Below, one piece after another: positions 1-8,474 of a DNA stretch of 64,000 bases; position 1 is the first letter of the stretch, and the number at the start of each line of letters is the position of its first letter. The notes under the pieces were generated by a model, which was given only the letters and a program-made list of their open reading frames with translations, was not told the origin of the DNA and ran no database searches. A program made the position numbers and the translations under genes. The stretch spans positions 2,000,001 through 2,064,000 of the forward strand of contig NC_010001.1 in the NCBI RefSeq assembly GCF_000018685.1, read 5' to 3'. Source of the stretch: Lachnoclostridium phytofermentans ISDg (GTDB lineage Bacteria; Bacillota; Clostridia; Lachnospirales; Lachnospiraceae).

Positions 1-402
1 GTGGTATTTGAAAAAGGCTTGATGCTTACGCAAAGTATTGAGCCAAATATCATTATAAATGGCGACAGTGATAAGCTGGTACAGGTAGTGAAAATACTGT
101 TTGACAACGCCATAAAATATTCAAATAAAAACGGTAGTATTGATATTGTACTAGAACAAACAAGACATCAAGTGGTGTTTACGATAAAAAACACTGGAGA
201 TGGTATTTCTTCAGAACATCTACCAAAGATATTTGATCGTTTCTATCGCACCGACCCGTCAAGAGCACATGATGGTAGTTATGGATTAGGGTTGTCCATT
301 GCCAAGGCAATAATCGACAACACAGGTGGTAAGATTTATGCTACAAGTGTGGAGGGAGAAAGTACTACCTTTATGTTTACGTTAAATAAAAATAATTCTT
401 AA
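1..402 (+). CDS. Sensor histidine kinase, C-terminal ATPase part (cut by window edge)
   Basis: This is the catalytic end of a two-component sensor kinase; the sensor and phospho-His regions lie off the left edge. Visible HATPase_c motifs in order are an N box (DNAIKYS), a G1 box (NTGDGI), an F box (FDRFYR) and a G2 box (GLGLSIA). It would phosphorylate a response regulator encoded off-window to the left. The direct repeats ahead of the next two genes are good candidates for that regulator's binding sites, so this kinase probably controls the ABC transporter at 1079-3304. The first codon shown (GTG) need not be the true start. Confidence 0.9.
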   Translation: MVFEKGLMLTQSIEPNIIINGDSDKLVQVVKILFDNAIKYSNKNGSIDIVLEQTRHQVVFTIKNTGDGISSEHLPKIFDRFYRTDPSRAHDGSYGLGLSIAKAIIDNTGGKIYATSVEGESTTFMFTLNKNNS

Positions 403-413
403 CGATGAAAGGT

Positions 414-506
414 TCTCGGGTGAAAATCCGAGACTTTTTGGCTCTGTACTATGTATTTAGGGAGATTCATTGAAACTCACAAAAATACTTAGTGCAGAGC
501 TTTTTT
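414..506 (+). terminator. Two consecutive terminator-like hairpins after the kinase gene
   Basis: The first hairpin pairs TCTCGG (414-419) with CCGAGA (428-433), followed by CTTTTT. The second pairs GCTCTG and ACTA (441-451) with TAGT and CAGAGC (490-500), followed by six T (501-506). The second has the better T-tract and probably ends the kinase transcript. Confidence 0.7.
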
Positions 507-545
507 GATTTAAAAAGAAATACCGTATATAAAAATTCTTCATTT

Positions 546-575
546 AAGGTTCATTAAAGGTTGTTCTCTTATAAT
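546..575 (+). promoter_or_regulatory. Promoter with 11-bp-spaced AAGGTT direct repeats
   Basis: AAGGTT occurs at 546-551 and again at 557-562, one helical turn apart. A consensus -10, TATAAT, lies at 570-575, and there is no good -35. Tandem hexamers 11 bp apart covering the -35 region are typical of OmpR-family activator sites. The same repeat with the same distance to a -10 occurs before the ABC operon (1003-1032). Control by the regulator paired with the kinase at 1-402 is inferred. Confidence 0.65.
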
Positions 576-606
576 AAATACAAACTTAATTCAATGGAGG
601 ATTCAT

Positions 607-990
607 ATGAAGAAGAATGCGATAACCATAATCATATTAGGTCTGTCTGGTATTATCCTCGCCTTAGGTATTTGGCAGCTTGTGCTATACATACCTGCAC
701 AGCTTGACATGCTTGCTGACGCTACAACACAGGGTGCTACTGCAGAGCAAATATCAGAATATTACTGGCAACAATTCATGCCGCAGGTGCTTAGCTATGT
801 TATCACGACACTTGGTTTTGCTTCCGTATTATTTGCGGCTGGTATGCTTTATCGAAAGCATGGAGCATCAACAATTGCGGTAAGTAGCCCACAAATCGGG
901 GAAATTCCACCAAAAGCAATCGAAGTTTTCAACAATCCTGATGATTTCTTTGAGGAATTTGAAATTGTTACAGACGAACAAGAACAGTAA
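607..990 (+). CDS. Small two-helix membrane protein, unknown function
   Basis: 127 aa preceded by GGAGG at the right distance (ATGGAGG then ATTCAT). Two hydrophobic segments (about residues 6-29 and 60-82) flank an acidic and glutamine-rich extracytoplasmic stretch; the C-terminus is acidic (DDFFEEFEIVTDEQEQ). No family recognised. It lies between the kinase and the FtsX-type ABC pair, and its promoter and the ABC promoter share the same direct repeat, so it is probably an accessory or output protein of that stress or peptide-sensing module. Function not assigned. Confidence 0.75.
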   Translation: MKKNAITIIILGLSGIILALGIWQLVLYIPAQLDMLADATTQGATAEQISEYYWQQFMPQVLSYVITTLGFASVLFAAGMLYRKHGASTIAVSSPQIGEIPPKAIEVFNNPDDFFEEFEIVTDEQEQ

Positions 991-1002
991 CAAAAATTAT
1001 GA

Positions 1003-1032
1003 AAGGTTGATTGAAGGTTAAGTAGCTACCAT
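1003..1032 (+). promoter_or_regulatory. Second copy of the AAGGTT direct-repeat promoter
   Basis: AAGGTT at 1003-1008 and 1014-1019 (11-bp period), then TACCAT at 1027-1032 as a possible -10. The distance from the second repeat to the -10 is 8 bp, the same as in the copy at 546-575. It precedes the ABC permease/ATPase operon by about 45 bp. Confidence 0.6.
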
Positions 1033-1078
1033 ATTTGCGTAGTCAGTTGCTACAATCACAGAAAAGGAGCTAGAAAAA

Positions 1079-2623
1079 ATGTACATTATACAAAATGCAC
1101 TTAAAAACTTAGTGCGCAACAAGGGTAGAAACATCATGATAGGGTCGATTATCTTCGCTATCATCTTGACAACGGTGATATCCCTAATCATTAACAATAC
1201 AGCCACTTCTGTCATTGAAGATTACAAGGATCGTTTTGGATCGGAAGTGTCTATTACACCGAATATGCAAAAAGTTCAGGAAGAAGCAATGAATAATTCT
1301 ACTGACGGTAAGGTGAGAATGATGCGACCGGAAATTTCGTCCGAACTACTCATTCAATTTGCTGATTCTGAGTATTTGAAAGAAAGTATTGCAACCGGTT
1401 CTGTCATGGGAAATTCAACCCAAATAAATGCGATTGACCAAACTGATGATGATGGAACAGGTACCACAGGCGGACAAATGGTTAGGATGGCTGGAGGAAA
1501 TGGCAATTATTCATTGTTGGGTGATAGCTGGTCAGACTTCTCGGATGGACTACGTAGCATTGAAAGTGGTAGATTACCAGAAGAAGATGGTGAATGCGTA
1601 ATCAGTATGGATCTGCAGGAAGAAAATAATATTTCGGTGGGTGATACGTTACTATTTACCGCTCATATGAGAGTTCCTACTCCTGATGATATTGGAGATG
1701 TGAATGACGAAGATACAATCGAAGTTAATGGAATCGAATATACTGTTTCAATTTCTGGACTAGGTACTGTGAACCTACAACGAGAAGTGGAATATTCTCT
1801 TAGTGTTGTGGGTATTTACAACGATTTGACAGATGAATATTCAAACTCTAATATGCCGAAGATGGCAGCATTGAACCGCCGTAATGAGATTTTGACCTCA
1901 CTTAGTACTTTACTAGCACAGCGTGGTGTTGATGAAAGCGGTGTATCAGTAAATGTGACCTACTATCTGAAAGATCCTAGTATGTTATCAGCGTTTGAAA
2001 CAGAAGTTAGAGCAAAGGGCTTATCAGATTTATTTGATGTTAGTACCGATGCCGCTTCATACGATAGCATTGTAAAACCAGTATTAGGATTAAAAAGTAT
2101 CTCTATTACATTTATGATTGTGGTAATGGTACTGGGTGGCGTTATTCTACTACTCCTTACCTCCATTTCCATCAGAGAACGAAAGTATGAAATCGGTGTA
2201 CTTCGTGCAATGGGTATGAAAAAAGCTAAGGTAGCACTTGGAATTTGGACGGAAATCTTCGCAATTACTTGTGTATGCCTTGTCATTGGATTAGGTGTAG
2301 GTACAGTAGTGGCGCAACCTGTGTCCGATGTATTGCTTAAATCACAGGTGGCAGCAGCGGAAACCAACACCGACACACATCAAGGTCAAAATGGAATGTT
2401 TACAGGTGGTGGTCGTACAGCGGGTGCTTTTATGATGGGATCAGGTGGCGGAATTAACTCATCCAATGAAAAACCGCTTTCTGAGATGAAGATAACGCTT
2501 GATCTGATTACAGTACTTGAGATTATTGCAATCTCTATCTTACTGGCTTCGTTAGCAGGACTGGCTTCCATCAGTAAGATTACAAAATACGAGCCGATTA
2601 AGATACTCATGGAAAGGAATTAG
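1079..2623 (+). CDS. ABC transporter permease, FtsX/MacB type
   Basis: 514 aa with an N-terminal helix (about 18-40), a long extracytoplasmic domain (about 45-335), and a C-terminal FtsX domain with three helices (about 338-362, 385-410, 478-500). The loop RERKYEIGVLRAMGM is the hallmark cytoplasmic coupling segment of this family. Such permeases move lipids, peptides or antibiotics outward or act as mechanotransmitters, paired with one ATPase. The stop codon is followed almost immediately by that ATPase. AAAAGGAGC supports the ATG at 1079. The extracytoplasmic insert is rich in Asp, Glu and Gly; no substrate can be read from it. Confidence 0.88.
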   Translation: MYIIQNALKNLVRNKGRNIMIGSIIFAIILTTVISLIINNTATSVIEDYKDRFGSEVSITPNMQKVQEEAMNNSTDGKVRMMRPEISSELLIQFADSEYLKESIATGSVMGNSTQINAIDQTDDDGTGTTGGQMVRMAGGNGNYSLLGDSWSDFSDGLRSIESGRLPEEDGECVISMDLQEENNISVGDTLLFTAHMRVPTPDDIGDVNDEDTIEVNGIEYTVSISGLGTVNLQREVEYSLSVVGIYNDLTDEYSNSNMPKMAALNRRNEILTSLSTLLAQRGVDESGVSVNVTYYLKDPSMLSAFETEVRAKGLSDLFDVSTDAASYDSIVKPVLGLKSISITFMIVVMVLGGVILLLLTSISIRERKYEIGVLRAMGMKKAKVALGIWTEIFAITCVCLVIGLGVGTVVAQPVSDVLLKSQVAAAETNTDTHQGQNGMFTGGGRTAGAFMMGSGGGINSSNEKPLSEMKITLDLITVLEIIAISILLASLAGLASISKITKYEPIKILMERN

Positions 2624-2632
2624 GTGGTAGCA

Positions 2633-3304
2633 ATGAACGTATTGACACTAAACAATGTGACTTACAGATATGAAGGAACGAAAAAGAATGTACTGAAAGG
2701 CGTAGATGCTTCCTTTGAAGCTGGAAATGTCTATACCATAGTCGGAAAATCCGGTTCTGGCAAGTCCACTTTTCTTTCTTTGATTGCTGGACTGGATGTT
2801 TGTACGGAAGGGCAAATTTTACACGGTGAGCAGGAATTGAAAAAGCTTGATCGAGACGAATACCGCGCCAAAGGTATTGGAGTAGTGTTCCAGAGTTTTA
2901 ATCTCTTAACAAATGCATCTGCCGTTGAAAACATTGTGCTATCTATGAATATTAGTGGAAGTAAAGAAGCCAATAAAAAAACATTTGCCTACTCCTTACT
3001 TGAAAAGGTAGGTATTGACCGTGAAACAGCGGACAGAAAAATCCTCAAACTCTCCGGTGGAGAACAGCAGCGTGTAGGTATTGCAAGAGCAATCTCACAC
3101 GATCCTGACATTGTCATTGCTGACGAGCCAACAGGTAATCTTGATAAAGATACCGAGGAGGAAATCCTAAAAATCTTTACCTCCCTTGCTCATAATGAGG
3201 GTAAATGTGTTATTCTCGTCACCCACTCTAAAAAAGTAACTACCATAGCTGATATGATTTATGGCATGAGTGATGGTAAGATGATAGAGATGAAGCAAAA
3301 ATAA
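2633..3304 (+). CDS. ABC transporter ATPase (LolD/MacB family)
   Basis: About 223 aa with every nucleotide-binding motif intact: Walker A (GKSGSGKST), Q-loop (VVFQSFN), signature (LSGGEQQR), Walker B with catalytic Glu (IVIADEPTGNLD) and H-loop (VTHS). It is the partner of the FtsX permease just upstream. A GTG at 2624 could extend it by three codons, but AGGTGG at 2622-2627 is better spaced for the ATG at 2633. Likely role: energising export or conformational signalling in a kinase-linked stress system. Confidence 0.9.
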   Translation: MNVLTLNNVTYRYEGTKKNVLKGVDASFEAGNVYTIVGKSGSGKSTFLSLIAGLDVCTEGQILHGEQELKKLDRDEYRAKGIGVVFQSFNLLTNASAVENIVLSMNISGSKEANKKTFAYSLLEKVGIDRETADRKILKLSGGEQQRVGIARAISHDPDIVIADEPTGNLDKDTEEEILKIFTSLAHNEGKCVILVTHSKKVTTIADMIYGMSDGKMIEMKQK

Positions 3305-3348
3305 ACGAACAGGCAACGTTAAGTATAGGCTGTTGTCAAGTAGCATCA

Positions 3349-3393
3349 GGGATAACTGAGATGGTGAATAACCATTAAAGTTATCCCTTTTTT
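3349..3393 (+). terminator. Intrinsic terminator of the ABC operon
   Basis: GGGATAACT (3349-3357) pairs with AGTTATCCC (3379-3387), followed by six T. Confidence 0.85.
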
Positions 3394-3437
3394 AGTGTTC
3401 CATTGTTCTATAGCTTTGTGAAAGAAGTGAACTAATT

Positions 3438-4127
3438 TTAATTTCTGAATAAACAAGTCCACATAAAATCCAAACCTTGTATTGTGTCTGGAACACCGTT
3501 CCTATATTTTCTGATTTCAACAATTTCAAAATGAGGTGCAAATAGCTCAACTAGTCTTTCTTTTGTAAAGGCAACACCGACACGTTTTCTCTGTTGGTAG
3601 AATTCCCAATCATCAACTTCATCTGCACAATTTTCACCCCAAGCGAAACATACAAGACCAAAGTATCCACCTGGTTTCAGAACAGACTTTATTAATTCTA
3701 TGTATGTTATTCTTCTATGTGGAGGCAAATGGTGAAGCATTCCTGAATCATATGCAAAATCATATTTGCCGTTTATGCACTCTTTAAGTACATTTTGACA
3801 TCTGAAATCGACACTAACACCCTTCTGTGTAGCAATTCTATTTGCATTTTCAATAGCAGTGGATGAAATATCTATAGCTGTTACCGATACACCATGTTTA
3901 GCCATAAAAATAGCATTTCTTCCTTCTCCGCAACCAAATTCAATAGAAGAGGAAATAGGCACGCCTTTCCCGAAAAATTCTACTAAATTTTCATCAGGTA
4001 CATCATTTTGGATGATAAAATTCGCTGGGTGTTTTCTTGATTCATAAAATTCATCCCAAGATACATTTTCAGCTTGACTATCTAATAATTCCATTATGTC
4101 ATCATAATTATTAATAAATGGTTTCAT
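3438..4127 (-). CDS. Class I SAM-dependent methyltransferase, substrate unknown
   Basis: 229 aa. The SAM-binding motif I reads EFGCGEGRNAIFMA (near residue 62), with the acidic end of strand 2 in TAIDIS and a post-motif SGMLHHLPP, as in the Methyltransf_11/25 type fold. GGGAGGAG is placed well before the ATG at 4127. Single gene convergent with the upstream ABC operon. Domain assignment is firm; the substrate (small molecule, thiol or metalloid compound) cannot be read. Confidence 0.82.
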   Translation of the reverse strand: MKPFINNYDDIMELLDSQAENVSWDEFYESRKHPANFIIQNDVPDENLVEFFGKGVPISSSIEFGCGEGRNAIFMAKHGVSVTAIDISSTAIENANRIATQKGVSVDFRCQNVLKECINGKYDFAYDSGMLHHLPPHRRITYIELIKSVLKPGGYFGLVCFAWGENCADEVDDWEFYQQRKRVGVAFTKERLVELFAPHFEIVEIRKYRNGVPDTIQGLDFMWTCLFRN

Positions 4128-4411
4128 ACTGCTCCTCCCGATTTTAATTACATCACAATTGAAAGCAAATATGAATCATTTGCTATATAAATTATAAATT
4201 AAATTACACAAATTTACCATGTTAAATTCAATTTATTTACTGTGGATTTTATTATTAAATGCTAGTTATTCTTCCGAAACCATTACTCAAAATAAACTTT
4301 TATTTTACAAAATTTGCATTTTAATCATTGAATCTGATATAATATTGTAAACAAGATAAAATTAACCAGTTATATTTTATGGTAAAGATATGAAGGAATA
4401 AGAACATAATA

Positions 4412-5554
4412 ATGCCAAAGGAGGAGATTTTAATAAATAACTTACAAAAGTTATATCAAACAAAAAAAATATATGATTTAGAAGGTACGGAACGATATTT
4501 TGTTGCTGCCATCAAAGATAATATGGAGTTTCATAATCAGCATTGCAAGCGTTATGCGAAGATATTAAAAAAACAAGGGATTACAAAAGATGATATACAG
4601 TCTATCGAAGACTTACATAGAATTCCACCACTTCCAACGTTGTATTATAAAAAAATAAGAATTGCATCCTTACCTAGTAAGAAGATGGCAATAAAAGCAA
4701 CATCTTCGGGAACAAGCGGGGTAAAAAGTAAAATAGGCTATGATGCAAAAGGGCTATATTATGGGGCTCACATGGTGTACCGTACTGCAAAGTATCATAA
4801 ACTCTTATCAACGAAACCAACTAATTATATCCTCCTTGGATTTAAGCCGTGGAAAGAAAATCAAGCAGTAACAGCAAAGACTTTGCTTGGTTCAACTTAT
4901 TTTGCACCAGCGAAAGAGAGAGTATATGCACTACAATATATTAACGGTAACTATGAACTTAACATAAAAGGAGTGTTAAAAGCTTTAGTTAAGTTTAGTA
5001 AACAGTCAAATCCTGTTCGTATCATTGGATTTCCTGCTTATGCTTTATTTTTGATCAATGAATTAGAAAAAAGAAAAAAACGTTTTATATTACCGAAGGG
5101 CTCCAAGGTTATTCTTGGTGGTGGTTGGAAGCAGTTTTATTCAGACCAGGTAGATAAGGAAGTATTATATCAAAAAATTCAGAGGACTCTTGGAATTGAA
5201 GTAGAAAATATTCGTGAATTTTATGGTGCGGTGGAACATCCTATGATATATTGCGATTGTAAAAATCACCATTTTCATGTACCTATCTATAGTCGTGTAT
5301 TGGTAAGAGATGTGGATACTTTATTGCCAGTGCCAAACGGTAAGGTTGGTATTCTAAATTTTCTTTCTCCGTTGCTTTCTAGTATGCCATTAACGAGTGT
5401 TATGACAGATGATTTAGGTGTGCTACATGATGGAGCTGAATGCGGGTGTGGAATTACAGCACCTTACTTTGAAGTTCTAGGAAGAGCCGGACTTCGAGAC
5501 ATACATACCTGTGCACAGGGAGCAGGAGAGTTGTTGGGAGGTAATAGTAAATGA
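4412..5554 (+). CDS. LuxE-like acyl-protein synthetase / acyl-activating enzyme
   Basis: 380 aa of the LuxE family, relatives of phenylacetate-CoA ligase. The adenylation motif ATSSGTSGVKSKIGY lies near residue 96, followed by REFYGAVEHP and a cysteine-rich C-terminus (CGCG, then HTCAQGAGELL) where LuxE enzymes carry the acyl-accepting cysteine. Known role: activates a fatty acid with ATP and hands the acyl group to the LuxC reductase. The stop overlaps the luxC-like start (ATGA). A strong AAAGGAGGAG lies inside codons 3-6, and only a weaker AAGGA precedes the ATG, so the exact start is uncertain. No luxAB is present. Confidence 0.82.
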   Translation: MPKEEILINNLQKLYQTKKIYDLEGTERYFVAAIKDNMEFHNQHCKRYAKILKKQGITKDDIQSIEDLHRIPPLPTLYYKKIRIASLPSKKMAIKATSSGTSGVKSKIGYDAKGLYYGAHMVYRTAKYHKLLSTKPTNYILLGFKPWKENQAVTAKTLLGSTYFAPAKERVYALQYINGNYELNIKGVLKALVKFSKQSNPVRIIGFPAYALFLINELEKRKKRFILPKGSKVILGGGWKQFYSDQVDKEVLYQKIQRTLGIEVENIREFYGAVEHPMIYCDCKNHHFHVPIYSRVLVRDVDTLLPVPNGKVGILNFLSPLLSSMPLTSVMTDDLGVLHDGAECGCGITAPYFEVLGRAGLRDIHTCAQGAGELLGGNSK

Positions 5555-6798
5555 TATTATGCGGTGGTGAAGTACTAGAATCAAGTCAAACAAAACAGGT
5601 ATTAAAAGACTTATACCCTCGAATCCTATTAACACTGAAACGAGGTATCTTACCTTCTAAAGTAGTGATTATGGCTTGCCATCAATTATCTAAGCGTATT
5701 ATTGCGGGTGAATATCAAGAATTACTTGGAGGATTTTTAACAGAGGATCAGATAGCAAAGACTGCACAAATGTTATCCGCGGAGTGTTTAGTAAGTAAGA
5801 TTCGAATCGAACTTGGTGCAGCAATTGGAGAATGTCTCCCTGAAACTTCTCATCAGATCATGCCTTTGGGTGTTTTATTACATATCGCAGCTGGTAATAT
5901 GGAGGGGCTACCTGCCTATAGTGTTATTGAGGGACTTTTAGCGGGAAACATCAATATTGTTAAACTACCAGCCACAGATTCGGGAATTACCATTAAGTTA
6001 TTACAGGAGTTAATTAGCATTGAACCAAAGATAAAAGATTATATCTATGTATTCGATACTCCATCCAGTCATCTGGAAGAATTAAAGGCTATGGCTAATA
6101 TGGCAAATGGTATAGTAGTCTGGGGTGGAGATGAGACGATGAAATCCATAAGAAATCTAGCTTCTGTTGACACTAGGCTGATTGAATGGGGACATAGAAA
6201 GAGCTTTGCTTATCTTACGAAAGATGCCATTACAGACAAGGCATTAATGGAGCTTGCGACTCATATAGTAACTACGAAGCAAATACTTTGTAGCTCTTGT
6301 CAGGGAATTTATTTAGATACAGATGTGATGGAGGACTTGGAGAATTTCTGTGAAAGATTTTTACCGATCCTAGAGAGTGCGGTTGCAAAAGAAGAAACTC
6401 CTAGTATGTGTACGAGAGCACAGATTTCGCTTCTTCTGTATCATGATGAGTTAATTGAGTCAAAAGGCAAATTATACAGAGGGAAACACTGTAGCCTAAA
6501 GGCGTTACCGGATGTTTTGCTAACATCTTCTTATACCCATGCGAATCTGTGGGTAAGAGGACTTAAGAGAAATGATATCATAGAGAAATTACACAAGAAC
6601 AAAGGATACCTACAGACTGTAGGTTTGGTTTGTCAGGAAAATGAATGGAATGAATTATCGAATTACTTTTTCCTCGTAGGAGCGACCAAAGTGACAGTTC
6701 CTAAATTTATGTCTTATATGGATGTATTTGAAACCCACGATGGAGAATATCCACTGAGAAGATACGTAAGAATTGTAAATGGGAGAGTTCTATCTTAG
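5551..6798 (+). CDS. LuxC-like acyl-CoA/acyl-protein reductase
   Basis: 415 aa of the LuxC acyl-reductase family (aldehyde dehydrogenase fold). Family cues are LHIAAGNMEGLPAYSVIEGL (about 110-130), the nucleotide-binding region with WGGDETMKSIR (about 190), and the catalytic cysteine region ILCSSCQGIYL (about 248). It reduces the enzyme-bound or CoA-bound acyl group to an aldehyde with NADPH. The start overlaps the luxE-like stop by 4 bp, implying translational coupling. The third gene follows after 11 bp. In luminous bacteria the aldehyde feeds luciferase; here the sink is unknown. Confidence 0.85.
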   Translation: MILCGGEVLESSQTKQVLKDLYPRILLTLKRGILPSKVVIMACHQLSKRIIAGEYQELLGGFLTEDQIAKTAQMLSAECLVSKIRIELGAAIGECLPETSHQIMPLGVLLHIAAGNMEGLPAYSVIEGLLAGNINIVKLPATDSGITIKLLQELISIEPKIKDYIYVFDTPSSHLEELKAMANMANGIVVWGGDETMKSIRNLASVDTRLIEWGHRKSFAYLTKDAITDKALMELATHIVTTKQILCSSCQGIYLDTDVMEDLENFCERFLPILESAVAKEETPSMCTRAQISLLLYHDELIESKGKLYRGKHCSLKALPDVLLTSSYTHANLWVRGLKRNDIIEKLHKNKGYLQTVGLVCQENEWNELSNYFFLVGATKVTVPKFMSYMDVFETHDGEYPLRRYVRIVNGRVLS

Positions 6799-6809
6799 GA
6801 GGATTTGCG

Positions 6810-7739
6810 ATGAGTTCATTTCAAGATTTGCGAATTGTGGATAATTTTTATCAAACGTCAGCATTTTTCCCCATGCCGACAGTTTTAGTAAGTACCTTAG
6901 CGGAAGATGGAAAAACATCCATTGGTTCATATTCTCTTTGCTTTCCTTACTACATAGCTGGTAGAGAGTATTATGCTATGCTCTTAGAATGCAGGAATTC
7001 CTCGAATACAGCGCAGAATATCTTAAGAAGTGGTACTTGCGCTCTTAATTTTATTGAAGATAGCCTAGATGATTTTAAAGAAGCAGTTCGATTAGGATTT
7101 CCAGGAGAAACGGCAGCAGAAAAGATGGAGAACTGCAAATTTACCCTTGAAGAAGGGCTTGCAGCGAAAGATGGAACCAAGCGTCCTCTGATTATATCAA
7201 AAGCGTATCAGGTATTTGAATGTACTTGGATATCTGACTTAGATGGGGCGAAAGAAGATAGTAAAAAGGTCGGGCAACTAGAGGGCGTAGAACCTCCTTA
7301 TCGCAACTTTAATGGGATAACTAGTAAGTTCGGCGCTCATTTTATCCTACGAATTGATAATATACTGATGAAGAAAAAACAATACGATGCAATTATTGAT
7401 GGGGTGAGAGCATCTGCATTTCCTAGAGTCCCAGTCGATTATGGATATCGTGATTCTACGAATTTTTGGTATACAAAATTTCGCCGTCCAAAACCAGTGA
7501 AAATTCCTGAAGGAAAAGAAGTGGATATAACTTCTGTTGTGTATGCAGCAAATCGTATGGATGCGGAGATAAAATTTACAAAAGAGGCGTGCCAGAAGTT
7601 AGTAAAAGTTCCACGCATTTTCTTAAAAACAGCACTGCAAGGGTGTATCGACTGGGCTAAAGCAAATGGTGTTACGTTGATTACAGAAGAACATATGAAG
7701 ATGATTAGTGATAAGAGAGCGAAAGAGAAGAAACATTAG
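6810..7739 (+). CDS. Flavin reductase-domain protein with PCP_red-like C-terminus
   Basis: 309 aa. Residues about 8-190 look like the FMN-binding flavin reductase/DIM6 split-barrel fold (FPMPTVLVSTLAEDG; LLECRNSSNTAQNI; GTCALNFIED). The last 50 residues (LVKVP then IFLKTALQGCIDWAKANG and TLITEEH) match the small PCP_red domain found at the end of light-independent protochlorophyllide reductase subunits and other redox proteins. Third gene of the LuxE/LuxC operon, with GGAGG before the ATG at 6810. It may supply or accept electrons for aldehyde formation or consumption; this is inference from position. Confidence 0.75.
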   Translation: MSSFQDLRIVDNFYQTSAFFPMPTVLVSTLAEDGKTSIGSYSLCFPYYIAGREYYAMLLECRNSSNTAQNILRSGTCALNFIEDSLDDFKEAVRLGFPGETAAEKMENCKFTLEEGLAAKDGTKRPLIISKAYQVFECTWISDLDGAKEDSKKVGQLEGVEPPYRNFNGITSKFGAHFILRIDNILMKKKQYDAIIDGVRASAFPRVPVDYGYRDSTNFWYTKFRRPKPVKIPEGKEVDITSVVYAANRMDAEIKFTKEACQKLVKVPRIFLKTALQGCIDWAKANGVTLITEEHMKMISDKRAKEKKH

Positions 7740-7762
7740 ATAAAACCAATAGAAAGAAAAAT

Positions 7763-7817
7763 GCACCCTCCATTATCCGTACAAATTTTGTCTATATAGA
7801 TAATGAAGGGTGCTTTT
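7763..7817. terminator. Bidirectional terminator between convergent genes
   Basis: A 15-nt arm (7763-7777, starting GCACCCTCC) pairs with 7799-7813 (ending GAAGGGTGC) with one mismatch. T-tract on the right, A-tract on the left, so it serves both the lux-type operon and the convergent lipoprotein gene. Confidence 0.85.
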
Positions 7818-7829
7818 ATGTTAGCTTAG

Positions 7830-8420
7830 TTAACTTTCGATAGAACCTTTTATGATTGAGATAACAGTCTCATAAGGGTAAGTAATCGGTGTATTTGATA
7901 TATTAGTTGTAGTTGATTCTTGATTATCTTGATTACTGTTGCTTAATATCCGATATAAATCATCCTCCATAGTTACAGTAAGAATGTTATCTATAAAAAC
8001 CATCTTACCTTGGGCTGGATTGATTAAGGATGCAGGAGTAGAGGCATAAGTCTGTAACAATAAGATAACAATTTGATCTTTTTCTAGGTATCCAGCTTCT
8101 TTAGTAGTTTTTTCATTCTCCATTTGTTTTATCTGAATCGTATCTCCAATATTAGCTTCCCCATATATAACATCTAATATTTCAACATCCGAAACTGCAT
8201 ATTTCTGTGACATTCCAGAACTTTGCCCTATTACAATAGATTTGTTGCGTTCTACATTCTTTATCTGTCCCTTAATAATTAAGTTTGAGGAACGAACAGC
8301 ATCTTTCATATTATAGTAAGTGGTATAGTCAGCTGTAAAATCCTTTTGTTTACATCCGGTGAATGCAAATAGGATTATCAAAACAATTAGGACTGAGATA
8401 TAATCACGTAGCTTATGCAT
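7830..8420 (-). CDS. Putative lipoprotein, unknown function
   Basis: 196 aa with a hydrophobic signal segment (residues 6-20) ending in a lipobox, FTGC (Cys at 23), so it should be lipid-anchored outside the membrane. The mature part contains SDVEILDVIYGEANIGDTIQI and QIVILLLQ, a beta-rich pattern seen in small secreted Firmicute proteins that follow a calcium- or cell-wall-type fold; no family was recognised. AGGAGG-type site before the ATG. Monocistronic, convergent with the lux-type operon and upstream of nothing obvious. Confidence 0.7.
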   Translation of the reverse strand: MHKLRDYISVLIVLIILFAFTGCKQKDFTADYTTYYNMKDAVRSSNLIIKGQIKNVERNKSIVIGQSSGMSQKYAVSDVEILDVIYGEANIGDTIQIKQMENEKTTKEAGYLEKDQIVILLLQTYASTPASLINPAQGKMVFIDNILTVTMEDDLYRILSNSNQDNQESTTTNISNTPITYPYETVISIIKGSIES

Positions 8421-8474
8421 AGAAACCTCCTACCTATCAGTGTTTAGTTATTCTTATATTTAGTCTATCTTAGT

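Noticed and set aside
4412..7739. Bioluminescence operon
   Set aside because: luxA and luxB are absent and the organism appears anaerobic; only the aldehyde-forming part is present.
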